Positions 52,341-61,007 of a DNA stretch of 64,000 nucleotides are shown here, piece by piece (position 1 is the stretch's first letter; the number at the start of each line of letters is the position of its first letter). Location: positions 62,001-126,000 of the forward strand of contig NZ_JALOCH010000003.1 of assembly GCF_023227875.1 (NCBI RefSeq), in the 5' to 3' direction. The stretch comes from Methanoregula sp. (lineage in GTDB: Archaea; Halobacteriota; Methanomicrobia; Methanomicrobiales; Methanospirillaceae). A program made the position numbers and the translations under genes. Below the pieces are notes generated by a model. It did not search any database, had not been told where the DNA came from, and saw only the letters and a list, made by a program, of their open reading frames with translations.

Positions 52341-52713
52341 TGACAAATTTACCTCCTTGCTGTTATTCCTCATGTGCGAGTGGAGGATATTTAAACGATC
52401 GGAATTGAAAAAAAGAGCCCGAAAATTTTCCTGTGCGGAATGCCAGGTCCGGCGGGTTTCCATATAATTTCTGCCACTTGTAAAAAGTACACCGCCCGAC
52501 CCCCTCCTGCTCACGTGACCACGGAGCGATTCCCCCCACCCCTTCGGGGTCGCTTGGCCGTCTCGTAGGGGCCTGGCTGGGCTGGGTTCTGGACCGGCGG
52601 GAGCTGAGTATGGCAATCCGTAGCGCAAAACCCGATGAGGCGTTTTACGCGTCTCCCTCCATTCCACATCCCCTGCCACACGTTCTTAATCCATCCCACC
52701 CAACCACTCCCCC
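52341..52713. other. Gene-free stretch with a G/C-rich structured block
   Basis: The left part is A/T-rich and contains the promoter side of the Cys-rich gene. From about 52490 to 52660 the DNA is G/C-rich with CCCC-TT-CGGGG and other short inverted repeats, and the pattern GGGCTGGGTTCTGG. It does not fold into a tRNA by eye and no protein is convincing. It may be an untranslated leader of the osmC-like gene or an uncharacterised RNA. Confidence 0.35.
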
Positions 52714-53187
52714 ATGAGCACGGAGATCCCCTGGGACGAATCGCGGAAAGAGTGGAAACCGGTCGACATGACCGTCACCTACAACGGGGATGGTGCATTC
52801 ACCGCCCGCACGAAATCCGGTGAGATCGAATTCCCGATGGAAGCCCCGGTCGGCATGGGCGGTCACGGCAAAATTCCCAACCCCATCCAGTACCTTATCG
52901 GCTCGATGTGCGGGTGCGTTGGCGTGAAGATCATCCTGGCGCTCGGCGACAACGGTATCGTGCCGGACGAACTCGCCATCGCGTTCCACGGGACACGGGT
53001 CAGGACTATGCCCGCGTACTTCGACCACGTCCACCTGAAGATTACTCTCAGAGCCGATGCGGACGACGCGATGGTGAAAAATATTATCGACCAGACACTC
53101 ACCCGCCTCTGCCCGATCGCCGCGATGTTTGCCGAGGTCGGGGAAGTGACCGCTGAACACCGGATTATCCGGAATACGTCCGGCTGA
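52714..53187 (+). CDS. OsmC-family protein
   Basis: The 157-residue protein has the OsmC/Ohr fold. N-terminal strands VDMTVTYNGDGAFTARTKSG lead to the helix NPIQYLIGSMCGCVGVKIIL, carrying the family's first reactive Cys. The second position lies in TLTRLCPIAAMF. Both Cys are retained, so thiol-peroxidase-type activity on organic hydroperoxides is plausible. The family also includes proteins with other roles. A TTAATCCATCC stretch precedes the ATG without a clear ribosome site. Confidence 0.88.
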   Translation: MSTEIPWDESRKEWKPVDMTVTYNGDGAFTARTKSGEIEFPMEAPVGMGGHGKIPNPIQYLIGSMCGCVGVKIILALGDNGIVPDELAIAFHGTRVRTMPAYFDHVHLKITLRADADDAMVKNIIDQTLTRLCPIAAMFAEVGEVTAEHRIIRNTSG

Positions 53188-53241
53188 TTATTTCCCAACC
53201 ACAACCCCATTAAACCACCACCGCCAACCCGGCTCAGTACG

Positions 53242-53622
53242 ATGCCCCGCGGCCACCGACCCCTCGCAGCCATCCGCGATGCAAAAAAATTTGCAGAGAA
53301 GATGGGCTACAACTGGCAGGAGAACACCGACAACCCGGACCTCGGCTACGACCTCCAGGTCTTCAAGACTGGTTACGCATTTCTCTTAAAAGTCCGGGTG
53401 GTGCGCCACCATATCGACCCGGACTGCTTCTACGAAGATTTGCTGGCTGACGATCTCCGCGAAGTACGGGGGTTGCCGTTCCCGAAATGGATGCCCCGCG
53501 AGATCTGGCTGCGGACCCAGCACGAGCGCACCTTCCGCAGGCTCCGGGTCCTCGACCTCGCGGTTGCCGAGATCGGGTTCTGGGACCCGGATGGGTACGT
53601 GAACCGGTATGCGAGGGACTGA
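53242..53622 (+). CDS. Hypothetical protein, possibly nuclease-like
   Basis: I do not recognise the family. The 126-residue basic protein has KKFAEKMGYNWQEN, then the pattern DLQVFKTGYAFLLKVRVV. A charged strand followed by Lys/Arg is reminiscent of restriction-type folds but not diagnostic. FPKWMPREIWLRTQHERTFRRLRV and a C-terminal VAEIGFWDPDGYV complete it. The gene starts 54 bp after the OsmC-like gene on the same strand and may be co-transcribed. Confidence 0.65.
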   Translation: MPRGHRPLAAIRDAKKFAEKMGYNWQENTDNPDLGYDLQVFKTGYAFLLKVRVVRHHIDPDCFYEDLLADDLREVRGLPFPKWMPREIWLRTQHERTFRRLRVLDLAVAEIGFWDPDGYVNRYARD

Positions 53623-54165
53623 ACCCCTTGTCACGGGTGGTGCCAGGCCTCCTTTATAAACGGGGTGAGGTGGGGAGAGGGCATCTCCCCCGCGATCGAT
53701 TCTCCGACGAAGAGGTCCCGGGCCGCTATGGGCCGAAAAATTCGGCAGTGGAAACGGTGCCAACACCCGAGGAAAATTCTCTTATAATCGCGATTTCTGG
53801 CAAACGAAGCCTTTTCCCTCTGAAAAAACCGTGCTCTTTAGCGGCGGGAGAAAATGCGCAAAAATTACACAGCCAACCCCCAATTACGGAAATCCGGGCC
53901 TTACCGGAGGCCGCCATGGGCGAAAATTTCATTCAGATCATTCCCCCAGAAATTCAGAGGATCGCCTGCAGACGAAAAACAGGTGAATCGCGGACCGGAC
54001 GCTCACAGCCACCCCCCGGGCTGCCGTGCCGGAACGGGATATGGTCTCCCATCTCCCGTCTCCGACGGAAAATGACCCCCTCCGTGACCCGGGGACGTCA
54101 AACCGGCCTCGTTAAATAACACCGGTTCGTAAGTTACCTGTCGAGAACACAAACAAGGTATTGGT
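53623..54165. other. Gene-free stretch of about 540 bp
   Basis: I see no convincing gene. A TTTATAAAC element near 53651 and a GGGAGAGG...ATCTCCCCC inverted repeat near 53672-53690 suggest a promoter or terminator. GTTAAATAAC near 54111 is a likely TATA box for the GYD-domain gene at 54166. Long open frames here look like composition effects. Confidence 0.35.
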
Positions 54166-54435
54166 ATGCTTTTCTTCGCACCGGCAAAATTCAAAAAACC
54201 CCGGACAAAAGACATTGTCGAACAGGATATGAAGGATATCGGGGCCGACACGAAAGGACAGGTTGTGTACAAGGGTGCCTGGTGGACGCCCGGGAAGTAC
54301 GACACGGTCGTCATGTTCGAAGCCCCGGATGAGAAGGCTGCGATGAACATGGTCCTGAAGCGGGCTGACCGGATGGAGATCGAGATGTTCGTCGCTGTGC
54401 CTGCCAATGCATCGGGCCCGACCGGGCCGGCCTGA
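54166..54435 (+). CDS. GYD-domain-like small protein
   Basis: The 89-residue protein contains WWTPGKYDTVVMFEAPDEKAAMNMVL, close to the GYD-domain pattern (strand, GxYD, then E-A-P-D). It forms a ferredoxin-like alpha-beta fold. The Ala/Gly/Pro tail is low complexity. GYD proteins are of unknown function. A TATA-like element and an AAGGT site precede the ATG. Confidence 0.72.
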   Translation: MLFFAPAKFKKPRTKDIVEQDMKDIGADTKGQVVYKGAWWTPGKYDTVVMFEAPDEKAAMNMVLKRADRMEIEMFVAVPANASGPTGPA

Positions 54436-54635
54436 ACCATTTTATTAAATTTTTCCGGAAAGTTTCCCGGATTTTTTTCCTGTACAAAAATTTCCGGCTC
54501 ACGTGAGATCCCATCGGATATGATCAGATCCTGCCGGCATGCCGTGTCGTCACATCCCCATCCATTCCCGCCAGACAACCAGAACCTGATGGCATATCAG
54601 AAAATACTTTAACCGTGCGGTTTTATTGGATTTTC

Positions 54636-55598
54636 ATGACAGAAGAACCGTACGATTCTATGTTTACCTCCGATTTTGCCGGCTGGGTCCGGGCCGAGGT
54701 TGCACGCCAGGACGAACTTGTCGCACTCGGCAAGGTTGCAATGACGGCAAAAGGCCCGGTGGAATATGCCCGGATCGGCGAGGGGCCGGTTGTGCTGGCC
54801 GTCCATGGCGGACCCGGCGGGTTCGACCAGGGCCTTCTCCTGTTTGAATGGGTGACAAAAGCCGGGTTCTCGCTCATTGCGCCGAGCCGCCCGGGATATC
54901 TGGGCACGCCTGTTTCGAGCGGGAAGTCGCCTGCCGAACAGGCAGACCTGTATGCCGCACTTCTCGACACGCTCGGGATCGACAAGGTCGCCATCATCTG
55001 CGGGTCGGCCGGGGGCGCCTCCAGTTATGAGTTTGCCATCCGCTATCCCGAACGGGTCACGGCGCTTGTCGCTGCCGATGCCGTGGTCTCACAATACCTC
55101 ATGCCGGCCAATGCCGGGCCCGTTGCCCAGGCCCTGTTCCTCAGCGGCCCCGGTGAGCAGCTCGTCAGTTACTTCACGAAACATTTCCCGAAGCAGACCA
55201 TGCACGAGTTCCTCCAGCAGGAGTCCGTGCTCCGGCCCGAACAGATCGATACGCAGGTAGAGGCAGCATTAAAGGACCCCCACCAGGTACGACTCCTCCT
55301 GCGGTTCTCACGCTCCCTCTCGGAGTATTCAAAACGCAGTGCCGGTGTGGACAACGACATCGACGGGCTGGCAAAACTGAACGATCTCCCGGTCGACAAA
55401 ATCCGGTGCCCGGTGTTCATCATCCACGGCACCCATGACAGCGACGTCCTCCTCTACCATGGCGTGTATGCCTGGGAGAACATCCCGGGTGCGGAGAAGC
55501 TGTGGGTACGCGAGGGTTCTCACCTCTGTGCATGGATTTCGCCGCAGGTCCACGAGACGCAGGCAAAGATCCTCTCGTTTTTAAAGCAGCACGCGTGA
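54636..55598 (+). CDS. Alpha/beta-hydrolase family protein
   Basis: The 320-residue protein has AVHGGPGGFDQG (oxyanion segment), IAPSRPGYLGTP, the nucleophile elbow IICGSAGGASSYEFA (GxSxG, Ser near 130), FIIHGTHDSDV (acid) and VREGSHLCAW (His). It resembles the proline iminopeptidase/epoxide hydrolase-like branch, but the substrate is unknown. I chose the ATG at 54636; a GTG seven codons upstream is open. It has no signal peptide. Confidence 0.87.
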   Translation: MTEEPYDSMFTSDFAGWVRAEVARQDELVALGKVAMTAKGPVEYARIGEGPVVLAVHGGPGGFDQGLLLFEWVTKAGFSLIAPSRPGYLGTPVSSGKSPAEQADLYAALLDTLGIDKVAIICGSAGGASSYEFAIRYPERVTALVAADAVVSQYLMPANAGPVAQALFLSGPGEQLVSYFTKHFPKQTMHEFLQQESVLRPEQIDTQVEAALKDPHQVRLLLRFSRSLSEYSKRSAGVDNDIDGLAKLNDLPVDKIRCPVFIIHGTHDSDVLLYHGVYAWENIPGAEKLWVREGSHLCAWISPQVHETQAKILSFLKQHA

Positions 55599-55805
55599 CC
55601 GGGAAAACCCGGTTCTTTTTTTTATCACTGCGGTTCCGGTAAAATCCTGTCAATCGTCCGTTTGATGGCTGCGGCGTCCGCAATTCCCTGAAAATTTTTA
55701 TAAATTCACCGGAAAATATCCCGGAATTTTTTGTTACCTGTGCGACGCATGAGCCGCATGGTCCCGTTTCGCTGGGTTTAATAGTCCGAACATCTTCAGA
55801 GAACC

Positions 55806-56114
55806 ATGAGGTTTCTCATGAAACGCGTAACCATCAACGCACTCGTGGATATCGGATGCCTGATCACGTTCATCCTGTCGCTCGTCACCGGGCTGGTGCT
55901 GTATTTCTTCCTGCCATCCGGCGCAGGCCGCGGGGGCAGCTGGGTAACCTGGATGGGGATACCCCGGTATGACTGGGTCCTCTGGCACGATATTGTGAGT
56001 TTTGCCTTTGCCGCCCTGCTCATCATCCACATGCTCCTGCACTGGATGTATTTCAAAAATATCCGGAAACATTTCAGAGTGGATGCAAAAGATCCGGATG
56101 ATTGTATAGCGTGA
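55806..56114 (+). CDS. DUF4405-type membrane protein (cytochrome b-like)
   Basis: The 102-residue protein has two or three hydrophobic helices. The segment LWHDIVSFAFAALLIIHMLLHW carries three His residues spaced as in diheme b561-like helices, which is the DUF4405 hallmark. It may hold heme and move electrons in the membrane, although heme use is limited in most Methanomicrobiales. It ends in an acidic tail, 59 bp before a membrane kinase start. Confidence 0.75.
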   Translation: MRFLMKRVTINALVDIGCLITFILSLVTGLVLYFFLPSGAGRGGSWVTWMGIPRYDWVLWHDIVSFAFAALLIIHMLLHWMYFKNIRKHFRVDAKDPDDCIA

Positions 56115-56173
56115 TTATTGATCCATATCTCCCAGGATTATTTACAAACACAGGAAAGAACGAGGTTTTAGTC

Positions 56174-57268
56174 GTGCAGAAATGCAATGCTGGTGAATCA
56201 TGGTGGCAATCGTTTAACCGGCCCCACCCGGTCGTGTTCATATTCCTGGTCCTTATCGGTCTTGATCTTGAATTCGTTGTTCATTACTATTTTGGTATCA
56301 CCATCGTCTACACGCAGTTTTTTTACCTGATCATTGTCATCGCCGGCCTCTGGTACGGGAGAAAAGCGATCTGGGTTGCGCTCCTTTTCGGCAGTCTCCA
56401 CGTGACCGTCACCTATATGCTCACCGGGCTGCTCTCTATGGATGCCCTGATGAGAGGCTGTATAATGCTCATCGTGGCAGTTGTTGTCGGTTCCATCGTG
56501 GAACAGATGCGTTGTTATTATGATCAGATCATTCTCCAGAACCGTGAGTTGTCTGATGCGAACCAGAAGATGTATTCCCTCAACACCCGGCTGGAAAAAT
56601 CCCAGGAGGCATTCCGGACCGCCAATAAAAAACTCAATCTCCTCTCCAGCATCACCCGCCACGATATCAAGAACCAGCTCCTTGCACTCATGGGCTATAT
56701 CGAACTCTCGAAAATGAAGAGCACGGATCCGGAGCTGATGCATTTCATCGATAAGGAAGATATCGCAGCACAGACCATCCGACGGCAGATCGAGTTCACG
56801 AAAGATTACGAGGACCTCGGGGTCAACGCCCCTGCGTGGCAGGATATCGGCGGGTGTTTAGTGGCGCTGCGATCCAACCTTCCTCCCGGCGAGATCGAGA
56901 TCTCGGTTAATGTCATGGGTCTTGAGATCTTTGCCGATCCCCTTCTTGAGAAAGTCTTCGAGAACCTGATCGACAACTCGCGTCGCCACGGGGAACGGGT
57001 CCGGCACATCACCCTCTCCTCAATGAAACCCGGTCCGGATACCCTCGCGATCGTGTATGAAGATGACGGGGTTGGCGTGCAGGAATCGGACAAGGAGCGG
57101 ATCTTCGAGAAAGGATTCGGGAAGAATACCGGCTTTGGCCTGTTCCTCACGCGGGAGATCCTTGCCATCACCGGACTCTCCATTAAAGAATCGGGAGCGT
57201 ACGGGAAGGGCGTCCGGTTCGAGATCCTGGTACCAAACGGAAAATTCAGGTTTACGAAACCCGCATGA
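56174..57268 (+). CDS. Membrane histidine kinase
   Basis: In the 364-residue protein, residues about 20-120 form four or five membrane helices with short loops, resembling a membrane-embedded sensor. A coiled coil follows, then the phospho-acceptor helix LLSSITRHDIKNQLLALMG and an ATPase domain with NLIDNSRRHG, DDGVGV and KGFGKNTGFGLFL. GTG at 56174 with ACGAGG eight bases upstream is my choice; the frame is open to 56102. The kinase core is closely similar to those at 24711 and 31737. Confidence 0.88.
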   Translation: MQKCNAGESWWQSFNRPHPVVFIFLVLIGLDLEFVVHYYFGITIVYTQFFYLIIVIAGLWYGRKAIWVALLFGSLHVTVTYMLTGLLSMDALMRGCIMLIVAVVVGSIVEQMRCYYDQIILQNRELSDANQKMYSLNTRLEKSQEAFRTANKKLNLLSSITRHDIKNQLLALMGYIELSKMKSTDPELMHFIDKEDIAAQTIRRQIEFTKDYEDLGVNAPAWQDIGGCLVALRSNLPPGEIEISVNVMGLEIFADPLLEKVFENLIDNSRRHGERVRHITLSSMKPGPDTLAIVYEDDGVGVQESDKERIFEKGFGKNTGFGLFLTREILAITGLSIKESGAYGKGVRFEILVPNGKFRFTKPA

Positions 57269-57654
57269 AAATCTTCTTTGAATAACGTGCAGCTCATTGC
57301 CGTAATCGTTCAGGAGGCCGCACCCGGGTCAACCGAATGCGAACGTTTTCCCCTGGCGTTCAGCCGGGCGAGGCCATTGCGGATGACTCCCTGCCGGAGT
57401 ATACTCTCTACCCTGGTTCACCCTGACTGTTGCCAGGCAATAACCGTTCTTACGGATGATTAAATACAACATAATTCACATTGAATTACTGCACGCGAAA
57501 AATAATTCACCATGGCCAAAAATACGGGGGAAGACAGCGGTTATTTTTTTAAAAAGTTTTGGCAGGTTTTTTTTAATAGCGGGGGGCATCACGAAAAAAC
57601 AACAGGGCTCTCCCGCAGTCCTGACGGATGACGGTCAGATCAGGAGGAATACCG
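57269..57654. other. Gene-free stretch before the RND exporter
   Basis: I see no convincing gene. The right half is A/T-rich with GATTAAATAC near 57458, a likely TATA box. T-tracts near 57544 and 57569 could end transcription from the left. A good AGGAGG ribosome site sits at the right end, next to the start at 57655. Confidence 0.4.
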
Positions 57655-59985
57655 ATGATAAAAGAGATCTTTGAAGGCATTGCGAACACGATCATCAGGA
57701 GGCCGAAACTGGTTGCGGTATGTATCCTCGCCCTCTTCTGCATCGGTATTTACGGTACGACCATGCTCAGCATGGAGACGGGATGGAAGACCTATGTCTT
57801 CAAGGACTCCCCCGCCGGGGCCATTGAGAAAAAATACAATGAGGACTTCAAGTCGGATACGATCATCCTCATCATCGAAGCTGGTGACCCGCTCGCTCCG
57901 GATGTCCTCGCTTATATCGAAGACCTTGAAACAGACCTGCGGCAGCAGCAGAATATCGAGAGCGTTCAGAGCATCACGGATGTACTGAAAGCATACCATG
58001 GCGGGATACTTCCCGCGTCGAAGGAACAGTCGCTCGCCATTGCCGATGCACTCCCCGCGAGCACCCGTGCAATGCTCTATCCATCCAACGTGCTGACCCT
58101 CGTCCAGATCAAGCTCACGCCGGGCCTGTCCGAGAAGGTCCAGAAGTCCGTCCTCGCCAACGTGCAGTCGGTTGTCGATACGTCTGCTGCACCGGCCGGT
58201 GTGACCGTTGAAATGTCCGGTTCGCCGGCATTCTCCCAGCAGATGAGCGAGGGACTCATGAGCAACATGGGCATCCTCATCGGCGGTGCCATGGTACTGA
58301 TGGTAATCACGATGGGGGTCCTCTTTGCGTATGTCCGGCACCGGTTCTTGCCGGTCCTGCTTGTTGCGATCGGCCTTGTCACCTCTCTTGGCCTGATGGG
58401 CGTTGCCGGCATCAGCCTGAACATGGCGGTGATCGGGGCTTTCCCGGTCCTCATCGGCCTTGGGATCGACTATGCGATCCAGTTCCATGCAAGGTTCGAT
58501 GAGGAGGCAAGGAAAGGATCGCTTGATGAAGCGGTTTTCATGACCGTGACCAGGACCGGCCCTGCCGTCATGTATGCGATGCTCGCCACATCCATGGGAT
58601 TTGTGGCCATGTATGTCTCAACGGTCCCGATGATCCGCTCGTTCGGTGTCGTCTCCATCATCGGCATCAACACCTGTTTCTGGGTCTCCTGTATCGGCAT
58701 GCCTACGATCGCCCTCCTGCTGAATTACCAGCCCAAGCCCGAAAAGACCGGGCAGTGCTATGCCGTGGGAACGGATGCATGCGATACGATCATCGGGAAG
58801 CAGAAGAACGCAAAGAAAAGTTCCTTCTCCTATGCGGAGTTCCTCACCAGTACCTCCGTAAAAATTGCAAAGAACCCGGTACCGGTCCTGCTCCTGGCCG
58901 GTCTTATCGCCCTGATCGGGTTCCAGATCGACCCGACCATCCCGGTCAGTTCTGATGAGAACGCGTTTGTTCCCTCGGATATGCCGGCCAAGATCAATAT
59001 GGAGAAGGTCACCCGCGTCATCGGTGCAACCAGTACTGCGGACCTCCTGGTCCAGGGATCGCGTGTCACCGACCTCGATACCGTGATCTGGATCAGGGAG
59101 TTCCAGGACTATGAACTTTCGCACCATCCGGAAATAACCGGGGCGACCAGCATCGTCACGTACATCCTCCAGTATAACGGCGGCGTGATGCCGGAGACAC
59201 AGTCACAGCTCAATACTGTGCTTGCGAAAATACCGGGGGATACACAGAAATCCGTCCTGAGTGACCCGATGTGCGGGATCATCCGGTTCAGCACCAAAAA
59301 AATCTCGATCACCCAGCAGAACGCCTTAAAAGAGCAGGTGAAAAACGATATCGCGTTCCTCGAACCCCCTGTCGGGATCTCGGTAGAACCCGCCGGGAAC
59401 TTCGAAGTGACGACCACGCTCTTAAAGGCGATGTCAGATTCGAAGGACACGATGACCCTGCTCGGGTTCATCTTTGTCTTCGTCTTCCTGGTCCTGGTCT
59501 ACCGGCACCTTCACGCGGTTTCGCCGATCATTCCGATCATCTTCGTGGTCGGCTGGAATGCAGTCATGATGTACCTGATCGGGCTCACCTACAACCCGCT
59601 CACGGCAACTCTCGGGTCGATGACGATCGGTGTGGCCGCGGAATACACGATCCTTGTCATGGAACGGTACGCCGAAGAGGAGGAGCGGCTCCATGACCCG
59701 ATCGCCGCCATCCAGGAGAGCGTCCAGAAAATTGGCACGGCGATCACGGTATCGGGCCTTGCCACCTTCTTCGGGTTCTCCGCACTCTGCCTTGCGACAT
59801 TCCCCATCATCAGCAACTTCGGTATCTCGACCCTCATCGCCGTCGCGTTCTCGCTGATGGGCGCTATCTTCATCATGCCGGCAGCGCTCTCTGTTGTGGG
59901 CAGTTTCGATGAGTGGTTACGGGCAAAAAAGTCACCGGTGTTCACGAAAAAAGAGAATGATCCGGGTCCTGGCAATACTCCGTAA
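57655..59985 (+). CDS. RND/MMPL-family exporter (HAE3-like)
   Basis: The 776-residue protein is built of two repeats. In each, one N-terminal helix, a large outer domain and a bundle of five helices are seen. The sterol-sensing-like helices read FPVLIGLGIDYAIQFHARFDEE in the first and GVAAEYTILVMERYAEEEE in the second. In the first repeat the membrane acid is the Asp of GIDYA. In the second the corresponding position is Glu. The family exports lipids, hopanoids or drugs. AGGAGG seven bases upstream supports this ATG. Confidence 0.9.
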   Translation: MIKEIFEGIANTIIRRPKLVAVCILALFCIGIYGTTMLSMETGWKTYVFKDSPAGAIEKKYNEDFKSDTIILIIEAGDPLAPDVLAYIEDLETDLRQQQNIESVQSITDVLKAYHGGILPASKEQSLAIADALPASTRAMLYPSNVLTLVQIKLTPGLSEKVQKSVLANVQSVVDTSAAPAGVTVEMSGSPAFSQQMSEGLMSNMGILIGGAMVLMVITMGVLFAYVRHRFLPVLLVAIGLVTSLGLMGVAGISLNMAVIGAFPVLIGLGIDYAIQFHARFDEEARKGSLDEAVFMTVTRTGPAVMYAMLATSMGFVAMYVSTVPMIRSFGVVSIIGINTCFWVSCIGMPTIALLLNYQPKPEKTGQCYAVGTDACDTIIGKQKNAKKSSFSYAEFLTSTSVKIAKNPVPVLLLAGLIALIGFQIDPTIPVSSDENAFVPSDMPAKINMEKVTRVIGATSTADLLVQGSRVTDLDTVIWIREFQDYELSHHPEITGATSIVTYILQYNGGVMPETQSQLNTVLAKIPGDTQKSVLSDPMCGIIRFSTKKISITQQNALKEQVKNDIAFLEPPVGISVEPAGNFEVTTTLLKAMSDSKDTMTLLGFIFVFVFLVLVYRHLHAVSPIIPIIFVVGWNAVMMYLIGLTYNPLTATLGSMTIGVAAEYTILVMERYAEEEERLHDPIAAIQESVQKIGTAITVSGLATFFGFSALCLATFPIISNFGISTLIAVAFSLMGAIFIMPAALSVVGSFDEWLRAKKSPVFTKKENDPGPGNTP

Positions 59986-60222
59986 CCCCGGAATTTTTCC
60001 GGGATGGTCACGGACACAAACGGGACCGGGTTCAAAGAATTTTTCCGGTATCATTTTTTAAAAATTAAAAAAAACCGGTATACTTAAATTTTTTTTCAGG
60101 TTTACTAAACAATCCGGAATTCTCGTCGTTCTAATTCTCCCGTACAGGAATGGAAAAAACCGGAGAACAGATCAAAATGCCTAATATCTCGCATACCAGA
60201 TCCGGATCACGTGGTGCCACAC

Positions 60223-60573
60223 ATGGCAGATGATTACTATATCAGGGAGATCACGGACGAGGAGTACGACAGACTCACGCCGGACCAGCAGTTCGGGTAT
60301 AACCTGGACCTCTGCACCCGGAGAGAATTAGCCTGGGCGAAAAAAGAGTACGATGCCACGATGAGTATTGTCGGTCCTGCGTCCCTTGCGATCATCGTGA
60401 GCGTAACCGGGTTCATAATTTCTCTCCTGATCGACAACATCCTTTCCATCATACTGATGACATTTGGGATCTGTCTGGCCGTGTTATGGGCAGTCATCCG
60501 CGTAGTCTCGCGTTCAGACGCATACAAGCACCTCAGGGATACCGAAACCGAGCTCAAATCCTCACGCGGTTGA
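60223..60573 (+). CDS. Small membrane protein, two helices
   Basis: The 116-residue protein starts MADDYYIREITDEEYDRL, an acidic cytosolic leader. Two adjacent helices (about 46-66 and 72-92) and a charged tail follow. No family is recognised. An ATG four codons earlier (GTG-type start at 60211) is possible. The upstream gap 59986-60222 is A/T-rich with long A and T runs, and holds nothing else I can support. Confidence 0.6.
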   Translation: MADDYYIREITDEEYDRLTPDQQFGYNLDLCTRRELAWAKKEYDATMSIVGPASLAIIVSVTGFIISLLIDNILSIILMTFGICLAVLWAVIRVVSRSDAYKHLRDTETELKSSRG

Positions 60574-60649
60574 TGCGTGGGGAAAATATTCTTTCGGTTC
60601 TTTACCTCATTTAAAAATTTCCCGTAATCCACCGATCATTGTGCGTTTC

Positions 60650-61007
60650 TTACGGTTTTTCTCCGGCATCGCTGCGGCCGGAGATATCACACAGGATACC
60701 GGAGATACCGATCACGGCGCCTGTCGGATCAACAATGGGGGCCGTGGTGTCTTCCACCGGGTGGAGGTTCCCGGATTTGTCCCGGATCCTCAAGCCGGGT
60801 GATCGCGGGTATCCCTTTCAGCACGGTCTTCTCCACATCTGCCATAACGACCGGCAAATCTTCTTCTGCCATGAACCCGGCAAAATTTTTGGAGAGGACT
60901 TCATCCGGTATATACCCGTACCGGGATAAACGGGGGCTCACATACGTGAACCGGCCCTCATGGTCCATCAGGTAGAAGACGTCACTGGTGATTTCCGTTA
61001 AGTGCCG
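60650..61007 (-). pseudogene. Decayed PAS domain, former C-terminus of the next upstream gene
   Basis: Directly after the TAA at 61008-61010 the same frame reads TEITSDVFYLMDHEGRFTYV and on to EEDLPVVMADVEKTVLKG, a good PAS domain. A one-base gain around RLEDPG then shifts the frame. The shifted frame resumes as DKSGNLHPVEDTTAPIVDPT and ends DISGRSDAGEKP and stop at 60650. Nonsense and frameshift together indicate decay, or sequencing errors. Confidence 0.82.

Noticed and set aside
53487..54119. A 210-codon plus-strand frame after the OsmC region
   Set aside because: It begins inside the hypothetical gene at 53242-53622 and reads as low-quality, Arg/Pro-rich sequence with no domain features.
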